Source of the DNA: Zarea fungicola
Lineage: Eukaryota; Ascomycota; Sordariomycetes; Hypocreales; Cordycipitaceae
NCBI GenBank assembly: GCA_900169235.1
Contig: FWCC01000199.1
Coordinates: 1-64,000 of the forward strand
DNA length: 64,000 nt
Direction of reading: 5' to 3'
Under the pieces are notes generated by a model. That model had not been told where the DNA came from, did not search any database, and saw only the letters and a list, made by a program, of their open reading frames with translations. Made by a program: the position numbers and the translations under genes. The stretch's first letter is position 1. Every line of letters starts with the position of its first letter. Positions 55,820 to 64,000 of this stretch are shown in pieces.

Positions 55820-58800
55820 GGTGAAGTGCTGTCAGCAGACTTGTGCTGGTTGTGCTTATATGAAAGAGACCGAAAGGATTTGGTTCAAGTTGTTCCTTGT
55901 GTAAACCAAATGCAAGGACTGTAAATATATTTGACCCAAGTCACAATGCTACCCAAAGAGGCTTAAAAAAAACAACACCTACGAAAGGAAGAGAGAGAAA
56001 GGGACGGGTCATCATGGGAAGGAGGGGAGCTGGGGATCCTTTATGTAGGGTCTCACCACAGGTGGCCAGGATCCAGTGAGCTGAGCTCGGTTGTCGCCTC
56101 ACTGTCCTTGCTCTCTGCTCACGCCTTTCTGACTCTAGAACAACAACTTTTCCCGTTCGGCCTGCAGGTAAACACTAGCCTCAGATAGGGCCCTCACCCC
56201 CTTGTTCATATTGGGGTCTGCACGGCGAGCCCATGCATATTCCTGGAACTAGCCCGCAAGGAGCAGGAAGCGACGCACCGTGCATCCCCCCCAATTCCCA
56301 CTCGCACTTTGTCAAACGGGGTTGGACGTTTTGGCCCAACAGCCAACCATGACTAGAGTCAGACGATAAACCGACGAATGGACGATGATCCCTGCCCATA
56401 TGCCCGAACCAGTTAGTGTACAGAGAGGATCCTCGCGGGGCGTCCTGACGGGCAACACCTAATCTACAAGCAAAATGGTGGTGTGGGTGCTGAGTGCGAC
56501 AAAGGCAGTTGGGCTGAGGATAAGTCTGGGTCTTTTTTTGGCCTGGTCCATGGTTCCACCCACCCCAGGTCTGGGCAATGACACTCTGTACTGTACTTGT
56601 AATGAGCGGCACACGGGGATTCCGAAGATGTCTTGTGTCCGTTGTAACTTTAAACAGTGCTGTGCATGAGGGGAGAGCAGCACGACAAGGATACGTTATG
56701 CTTTTCTTGATTTTGAGTGCTAAAGTCCAGGATGATGGGTCATTGCCACGTTTTTAGGTTGTATTCAGGTAGGTTGTCTTCAGCTAGGTTATTCGGGGAG
56801 AAAAACTACTCATGTGGACACGGCGCAGACAAATATTGAGATGTGCAGTGCGGGCGGTTCTGCACCCTGACCTGAGGCTGATGTTGATTCCAGTTCCGGC
56901 CTGAGTAGGAACGGGAATCTGCCAGTTGCCGCTTCGGTGCGGAAATAGAAAAAAAAAACGCCTTGAGATAGGAGTTATCCTGCCAACTGTACATACATAA
57001 GAATACAAGAAGCAGAAGACTAATCAGGCAATTGGTTTGTTCTATTTCGGCAACTCTACCGACTCGGTGAGAAGAAGCGTCGCCGCCTCACGATGGCCTC
57101 ACCTGTCAAATTCAAGCCCCAATAAAGATAAAAGACAATGGCGCGGTTGTATGGGGGATTCTGCAAGGTATGAGACAAATGGGCTCGCGGGAGAAGCCGT
57201 TTCCACTGTTGTACATGGTTCATGTACGCGCGTGTCGAGTACAGGAGGCCTGTATCCACGGGCAGCTATTTTACTCTCTCCATGCAGAGGCCGGGGTAAA
57301 GAGGCGAGAGGGCGCCGAGCTCGTAGTTTGATTGCTTATTTACTTGATCAGTATACAGTCTAAATCAAGTATCTGGGGGAAAGACGTTCTACGCATCCTT
57401 CCAGAATGTAGACAAATGGAGAAAAAGCCATCTTCCCCAACTCCATTTTGGCTTTTGGCTTCAAGGAACACCCGACATCCAGACGCCTCGTCAAGCCATT
57501 ATATCCGCTTCTACGGCCAATGTCGGGTTGTCGACATATCAGTGGCAAGGAAAGGAACTGCCGTTGAGCAATGAGGCCTGTGCAGGTTTTTGGTTCGAGC
57601 CTATTTTTGGTCTTGGCAAAAAAAAGGACTCGCAAGCTTCGAGTTGTTTTACAAATTCTTCCGCAATGGCTTGGCAGTTCGGGGAGAAGATTGGGGCAGC
57701 CAAGGTTTCCCCAATTCCGATGGGGGCTTTTTTTATTGGAAGCAGGGCTAAAACCACCTTGGCTATCAGTGGCCTATCTGTCTGTGTGGATATGCAGTGG
57801 GTATTCAGCGAGCTTCCAGAACAAAGAAATAGTTACTTGGCAAGACATGCAATGGGCAGGACATGTCTAGCCTCCTTGCCTCCACAAGCACAAGGAAAGT
57901 AGCGGCCACAGCCGGGCGTCGACGTGGCTGCTCGGTCTAGGTCTGATAAGGCTACGGGCATTTTATGTACGCGCATAAATTACCATTTGCAGCTTGTGGT
58001 TGATTCCAGAGCCTAGAGATGTCGATAGTTTGGCGTATTAGTGTCAGCAGCTGGTCAGTTGATTAATCACAGTCGCTATTCCGGTGAGACTGCTCAAGAT
58101 GCGCGACTTGCGCATGGTTCAAAACGACGCGAAACCCTTTGTCATCAACGTTATCTTTTCCTCACACCGAATTCCGAGTTCGGGGGGCATCTATTCGGTT
58201 TTCATCAAGATTGTGCCCGCCGTGAGCAGCGACAACGGTGGGACTCCTCCACAGGCTGTACTGGGTAAAGAGTCTCTGTCCCATTCTTCTCCATACGAAT
58301 TATCATTATCGAGGGGATGGTCCAGGCGTTTGTTATGCAAAATTTCTCCAAAACTAGGCCCCGTTTTCAGATGAGCGCAGGGGCGAAAGGGCAAATGTCT
58401 ACCCACCCAACTCCAGTCTAATCCTATTGCCTACAGGCTACCAACTACTTATCTGTGGCTCGCTGTGGGCGGGTTAATTAGGTGGGTTGTCAGACTAATC
58501 AACCTGGCAAGTATTTGTTCCACCTCACCTATACTGGTACTCCATAGAGAGATAGCAAAACGATTCTGAAGAGAGGTATTTCAAGTCTCAACTCTCTAAT
58601 GCGGGAGTTGAAGTGAGCGCTCGCAGAATCATTGCTATTCTTGGGCAAAAGACGAGGGCGTGCTGTCATCCTGCCTTGCAAAAGGATTTAGGCTCATTTT
58701 TAAAGGTATTTTAGGGATTGGCGCTGTGTGGCGTGCAACCTCTCTCATTCCTTGCCTTGTCGCGCATGGAGCTAGAGTCCATATGCAAATGGGTTGTCAC

Positions 58801-60205
58801 CAGCCCATGACGACGACTGCCAAGTGTAATGCCTAGCTACTGCTAACTGATGTTGTTTAATGATGGCACAGAAACAGCAACGACGCCGGCTTGGCCTGGA
58901 GGCAGGCTGCGAGGCGCAACCACGACGGGACGACGCCAAGGCCCTAGCCGGAGGAAAGGGTTGCGCAGCCAAGCAGCGAAGGAGTTGAGAGTGTGGCGCT
59001 GTGAAAATGGTTCCCACCGCTGATCCTTCTCTCCTCTCCTCCCCGCACAGCTTTCCAGCCGTTCCTCTGTGTCTCGCTTCTATACATCAACTAGTTAGCT
59101 ACCAGTAGGCACTACCAGTAGGTTAGTAATTAATTAGTGCCGCTGAAGGATCATGTCTCTCGAAGCTGATACTAAAGGCTGCATTCACGCTCGCTAGATT
59201 GCTGTGTCGTGTCTAGGCGCCCTTGTCAGATGAAAGTCAGCCAGTCATGGTACTGGTAAATGAGGTGAGGTGAGCGAGCCAGCCTAGTTCCGCCCATCAG
59301 AGAAAAGCGCCGGGTTTTAGCCCATAATCTCACATCAGTGTCTCGATTCGTCGCTTACAGCGCTCCCCCATGTCCAGCGAGAGTCTATATTTATTTCTTG
59401 TTGGTTTGAATGAGGACAAGAGATGTGATCAAGTTTCATGAGACAGGTTCCAAGAGACAAGAGATGGCCAAGCAGTGCGTTTGTCGGAGAATCTCATGGC
59501 GCTCCTTGTCCCAACTGTCCATCTGGTGGTGGCTCCAACCCAAGACTCTGGGCAGATCCAGGGCTCACACAGGTTGACGGGAGCTGAGGTGCTGAGAAGG
59601 TGTGCAGAGCCTTGGCTGTGTGCTGCTGGAATGCTAAATACGGCTTGAGCTCACGCGAGCACATTTTCACAAATGTCTATTTTGGTAAATGTTTCGTTAT
59701 CCTTTTTCTTCAGTTATTTGCTTTTTTGTCAAGTCAGGTCACAGGTACAAGGCAGGCATTGGCATCTCTGGGTCCGGTAACTTGAGACTGCGCCTCCAAG
59801 ATTGCACTGGGGTGGCTGAGCCTTTTGATCTCTTGGAAAGCTTGTCGCCTTCTCTCCCTTTTTGCCCCAGAAACTACGCCTTGGCCAGCCAACAGACTGA
59901 CCAGTCGCTTAAAAACGAAGAAGAAAAAAAATGGATAATAGTTTCTGATAAAATACAGAGAGCTGGCAAAATCCAATGGCACACGCCTTTAAATTAAAAG
60001 ATGAGCCCTCACTAAAAGCATTTTACAGACACCAAGACACGATTGACTAGCATCGAGGCGCATTTACATGCAGGGGCAAGGCAAACCAGCAGAAATGCTG
60101 CGTGATTAATGCCGTCAACCGTTCAATCAGAGCTTCGCAAAATAATTCTAATGGGAAAAATTCCGCGTTTTGCACAGCCTCTTGAACAAGGGAGAATGGG
60201 CGACA

Positions 60206-60429
60206 TTGCACAACGTCCGCCTCACGTCTTTCAAAGCCGACACCCAGAGAGGAAAAAGAGAAGCAGAAACCGGGGTAAAAACGAGGCAAGTTTCACCGAG
60301 AATGGATTTAGCCATAATACCTCATGGCCAACAGCCTTCATTCGCCTTTTTTTCGGGCGTATTTTTACATCCACATAATGCCAACAGCACACGACAGTCC
60401 GCCTCATGTATTTCACAGCCCCGACACCA
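60206..60429. repeat. Diverged repeat pair
   Basis: TCCGCCTCACGTCTTTCAAA then GCCGACACC (about 60217-60245) and TCCGCCTCATGTATTTCACA then GCCCCGACACC (about 60397-60428) are two related copies about 180 bp apart. Confidence 0.7.
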
Positions 60430-60660
60430 ACATTGAAGAATACAGCAAGGCGTAAAGTATATAATGATGAGTAGATTCCGCCCGGACTTGGTCCACAGGT
60501 ATCGCCCCATAGCAGAAAGCATTCGCCTCAGTGTTTAAAAAAATATTTTTAAAAAAAACTTGCAAATCTGAGTCAAGCCCAATGCCGATACCAACCGCTC
60601 CCCGATGAATTATACCCAAAACGAACAAATGTCCGAATCACATGTAAAAAGGCACATCAA

Positions 60661-60803
60661 ACATGACCTCCAGTCTACATTATTACATTAAATCGACTTA
60701 AAGACGGTTTATATCATTGACAGACGATACATTAAACGACATGACTTCCAGTATACATTATTACTCAGTACATTGAATCGACTTGATGTTTATAACGTTG
60801 ATA
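60661..60803. repeat. Imperfect tandem duplication of about 65 bp
   Basis: 60661-60720 and 60739-60803 share ACATGACYTCCAGTMTACAT, then TATTAC, ATTRAATCGACTT and a TTTATA-GTTGA ending, with one 5-bp insertion in the second copy. Confidence 0.75.
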
Positions 60804-61067
60804 TAAAAATACACTCAAAATTAGCTAGATAACCCTTTCTAGCCACCCAGTTTAAAACTAAATGACGGCATAAAGAAATTTCTTTATAAAAAGAGACTCT
60901 GTCTTTAGTATAAAAAAAGGAAAAAATAAAAAAAGGTGATGACGCGTGTGAAATTCAAAACATTCCAAAAAGATGCAAGGGAGTGCAAAAGTCCTATTTA
61001 CGGGAATAAACGTATGTATTTGTTTGTCGTTTTTGTTGTTTCGTTTTTTGTTGTTCTTTTGTGTATT

Positions 61068-63228
61068 TTAATCATATCCAGCTCCGCGCTGCCATGGGCT
61101 GCTGTTTTGCTGGCGCGGGGGCTGTGAGCCGTTTGATGTGTCTAGACTTTGACGAGGGCGCTGCACATTGTTAGTGTAATTGGGTGGAAAAGGGACTTTG
61201 ATTACATACCCCTCCTGTAGAAGATGGGACGGGTGATGGCGAATGACGCGTAAAGGAGCGTTGAGACTGATTGTTCAAAGACCCCAAGACGTGGTTGTGA
61301 GGCTTGGGCTCAAAGTCGTCATCAAAGATGCGCGACTTGTTGTCGCCACGAGCGACGGCAGCCAGGTCGTCGAGCTGGTTCGACTTGTCGAGCTGCGTGT
61401 TGGACTTCATAAAGGAGGCGCGGTCGTCGGCCATGTACTGGTAGCGGGCATCGGGGTTCTTGCGGAAGACGGCATAGGCGGTGGTGACAATGACCATGAT
61501 GAGCAGGACCAGGGAAAAGGCGGCGTTGAGGACAAAGAGAACAACACCAAAGATGCCCACGACAAGCGCTGGCATGTTAAACACATTGGTAAAGATGAGC
61601 AGGCAAATGGCGTTGATAAAGTTGATGACGCAAATCATAATGTTGAACGTGTTGGTCGACTTGTCCATCCAGGGGCGCATGACCGTCGCGGCAATCAGAG
61701 CGCCAGCTTCCAGGACAATAAAGGCAACGGCCTGGGCAATGCCGCTCTTCTGGGCCACGGCGACAAAGAGAGCCTTGAGAAAGGTGTATGCGAGCAGCGG
61801 GGCGATGAAGAAGTAGGCCGAGGCGCGGAACTGAATGTAGAGGAATCCCCATTTGTTGATGACGTTGGGGTCGGCAAAGAGGATGTAGGCGGGGTTGTTG
61901 TGGTGGTTGATGGAGCGGCGCGCGATGCTAATGACCTTCCAGGTGCCAAAGCCGAGGGTGGCGAGGGTGGCGAGCAGGAAGAGCACAGCGAGGACAACAA
62001 TGGCAGGCGAGTCGGCCTGGGTAAACTCCCAGAGGCAGAGAATGGAGACGGTGGGGAAGCCGAGCAGTGTGAGACGGAAAATGACACCCTTGAGGACGGT
62101 GATCCATCCGTTGCGGAACTCCATGAAGCGATCACCCTTGATGCGGTTGTGCTTGGCAAGAAGCTCGAGGACTCCCTTGCAGGCGGCGACAAGCAGAGAG
62201 GTGATGATGACGAGAACGCAGAACCAGGTGATGCCGGTCAGGAAGAGGTTGGTGGACTCAATCTTGGAGCGAAAGGCGACACGCTGGATGCCATAGACGA
62301 TGTAGCTTCCGGAGCCGGTCTGGATGTTGCCGCGCTTAGCGAGCGAGGCAACGCGGTCGGGGAGCATGTCGAGGCCACGGCTTGCGACATCGAGACCGCG
62401 CTTCTGGACCTGGACGGAGTAGGTGCGCAGGGAATCGAGAATGACAGAGGCAGTGCCACCGGTGGCGCGCTGATACCAAGTAAAAATGTCCTGCATGAAG
62501 CCGAGTCGGATGATGCCCATGGTCCACTGGAAATCCTGGGTCCAGGAGCGGACAATGGGGGGCAGGCGGACGGCGGTGAGACCAATCATGGCCTGGCTCT
62601 GGAAGTAGCCAAAGAGGGAGAGGGAGTTGGCGGCGACATGGGAGGCGGCGTTGGTGTGGCCGAGACTGTTGAGGACGGCGGAGGAGACGAGGGAGAGGAA
62701 GGCGATGACGGCGGTGGCCCACTTGACGCCAATGGTGTCGACAGTCTTTTCGTTGGAGACGGTGGCCTCGAGACAGGCGACCTCGTCGTCGCCGAGGGTG
62801 ACGCGAATCTGGGCGAGGACGTCGAGATCGGGAATACCAAAGGCGATGCTGGGGATGGGAAGATTCTTGGGGTCAAAGGTGAGGCGGAAGTTCTGGGGGG
62901 GCTTTCCGACGGACATGGGGCAGAGGCCATCGAGAGCCTTTTCTTGGCAGGGATCGATGATCTTGTCGTTGAAGAGGGGGTAGCCGTAGACGTAGACGTT
63001 GACGTGGAAGAGGACCTTGCCGGCGATTGTCGAGGTGGCCGTGATGCTAATGTCGGCGATGCCCGTGTCGGCGTCGAACTTGACGTTGAAGAGACTGGCG
63101 GTGAAGCCCGAGGCGGAAGAGCAGGTGTTTAGAGAGTTGGAGACGAGAATCTTGGAGGCGTCGGCAGCCGGGAGCATGGTGGCAGCGTAGCCAAGGGCCG
63201 CGAGGGCGAAGCGGCGAAAGGATACCAT
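61068..63228 (-). CDS. FLC/TRP-like membrane protein (flavin carrier family)
   Basis: Two exons on the minus strand: 63228-61210 and 61160-61068, for 703 residues. The intron near the 3' end is textbook (GTATGT, ACTAAC branch, GCAG). Splicing replaces a 12-residue unspliced ending by RPRQSLDTSNGSQPPRQQ and a short tail to GAGYD. Residues 1-24 are a signal peptide. An ML-like lumenal domain (about 25-165, with Cys in NTCSSAS, DPCQEK, GLCPMS, VACLEA) matches PF14558. It is followed by about nine membrane segments of PF06011 (TRP-like). The cytosolic tail is hydrophilic. Yeast FLC1-3 relatives act in ER flavin transport, heme uptake and calcium/wall maintenance; which applies here is unknown. 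It is transcribed toward the 5.2-kb gene-free stretch. Confidence 0.92.
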
Positions 63229-63731
63229 GATGGCGGATGGACAGGCCGGCGCGGGGTGTCAAGGGTTGGTATTGGGCGTCTATCGATTATTGTAGGATTA
63301 AAAATCGCTTCGAGCGCGCATCGCAGAGCCGCAGAGCTGCTGTCGACCAAGCCGAGATGCTGAATGTCACAGCGGACGATGATTGATGCAAGACCGATGG
63401 AGTTGCACAGCGACGGACAGAGACGGAGAGAGAGGCTGGGTATGGCTGAAGCGTTGGTGGTAGCGGGTCAGCCCCTGTCCGTTTGCGATGTGACGTCTGC
63501 GATCGAGTGGCCGGGGTAGGTTGGCCGTTGACGAGATATCTGAGCAGAATAAGGGAAGCGAATGAATGGAGTTGAAAAACGAATGAAGAAAAGCACGTAG
63601 ATGAAGAAAAAGAGAAAAAGGAACAACGAAAGCAGCAATGATGGATGAAAACACGGTTTAGTTGGAAGAAGTGGGATAGACTTTTCGCGAGGCCGTAAGA
63701 GGGGAGTCGGGATGTCCAGTTCCAGTGGCCG

Positions 63732-63758
63732 TGGTGGCAGTGGTGGCAGTGGTGGCAG
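63732..63758. repeat. 9-bp tandem repeat, 3 copies
   Basis: Three exact units of GTGGTGGCA, about 0.5 kb upstream of the FLC start codon. Confidence 0.9.
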
Positions 63759-63841
63759 TGTGTCGCACGTCACCACTTATTCCAGTGGGTGCTGGTGTGT
63801 CAGCCCACTGTACGGAGTACTAACCAAGTACTAATGGACAT

Positions 63842-63891
63842 CTGATTTGCGCTGATGTACACTGATTTACGCTGATTTACGCTGATGGACA
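63842..63891. repeat. 10-bp tandem repeat, 5 copies
   Basis: Five units close to CTGATTTACG, period exactly 10 bp, about 0.6 kb upstream of the FLC start codon. Helical-phase spacing could mark a binding-site array, but this is speculation. Confidence 0.85.
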
Positions 63892-64000
63892 CCCTAATGC
63901 GTCCTGTTGACGTTTCCTTACAGGGGCTGCCCGCCAAGGAGCGCATCCGGAAGAGCAGTGCCGGCGGCGGCGGCCCTGGAACGCACATTGGCACACACAA

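Larger units (their letters stand above)
55820..61067. other. 5.2-kb gene-free stretch
   Basis: I searched both strands for motifs, signal peptides and spliceable frames and found none. Short frames (up to 143 codons) have non-coding composition. The left part is presumably the permease promoter. The right part, 60100-60900, contains diverged repeats (listed separately) and is AT-rich. Nothing indicates a transposon protein. A long non-coding RNA or an extended regulatory region is possible. Confidence 0.5.
63229..64000. other. Promoter side of FLC gene, right edge
   Basis: No gene seen. GC-rich leader and promoter of the FLC-type gene. It holds two short tandem repeats (63732-63758 and 63842-63891). 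Confidence 0.6.

Noticed and set aside
57588..57602. GGTTCGAGCC as a tRNA B-box
   Set aside because: No A-box or clover-leaf pairing in the 60 bases upstream.
57528..57902. 124-codon open frame in the gene-free stretch
   Set aside because: No motif, no codon bias and no splice partners; similar to other chance frames nearby.
61243..63132. 629-codon open frame on the plus strand
   Set aside because: Antisense of the FLC-type gene; composition dominated by Gly, Asp, Glu and Val, as expected for a shadow of a GC-biased membrane protein.
1..64000. CRISPR array or bacterial operon features
   Set aside because: No regularly spaced direct repeats; intron-rich eukaryotic genes throughout.

Overview
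The window is nuclear DNA of a filamentous ascomycete. Introns of about 50-70 bp with GTRNGT donors, CTAAC/CTGAC branch points and YAG acceptors are everywhere. Gene content is fungal: Zn2Cys6 regulators, a HET-domain protein, a NACHT-ankyrin NLR relic, a WSC-GH128 glucanase and an FLC-type channel. The mix resembles Sordariomycetes/Hypocreales, but I cannot name a species. All exon coordinates were worked out by eye from splice signals, reading-frame continuity and family motifs.

Left half, about 1-34 kb, is accessory. Genes are sparse and separated by AT-rich blocks that look decayed. It holds a GT77-like glycosyltransferase (1.3-2.4 kb), a broken NLR (4.0-6.1 kb, minus), a 75-aa Cys-rich secreted protein (7.6 kb), and an Amidoligase_2-type gene with one amber codon (9.1-10.1 kb) followed by an intact gamma-glutamylcyclotransferase/AIG2-like gene (10.6-11.0 kb). 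Next come a D-2-hydroxyacid dehydrogenase, a truncated regulator-like protein, a secreted WSC-GH128 glucanase, a calycin-like protein and a Cir_N (LENG1-like) protein. An S9 peptidase pseudogene (21.6-24.0 kb) is interrupted by a solo LTR with a perfect 5-bp target duplication. Two more secreted Cys-containing proteins follow (24.1 and 26.2 kb), then a MATE exporter, an MFS transporter and a secreted agmatinase-type ureohydrolase.

Middle, 34-45 kb: a secreted alpha/beta hydrolase diverges from a Zn2Cys6 regulator, suggesting a small regulated unit. Then come a short conserved acidic protein, a homopolymer with two N bases, a second Zn2Cys6 regulator, a standalone HET protein and a SAM methyltransferase.

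Right part, 45-64 kb, is core housekeeping: SEC61 alpha diverging from a MOD5-type tRNA isopentenyltransferase (with a mitochondrial-type upstream start), a proline-rich unknown, a ten-exon dihydroorotase, an amino-acid permease, a 5.2-kb stretch without a recognisable gene and an FLC/TRP-family membrane protein.

The most interesting points are the amidoligase/cyclotransferase pair, a possible amide-tag making and removing system; the small secreted Cys-rich proteins beside repeat scars; and the dated order of damage in the S9 peptidase locus.
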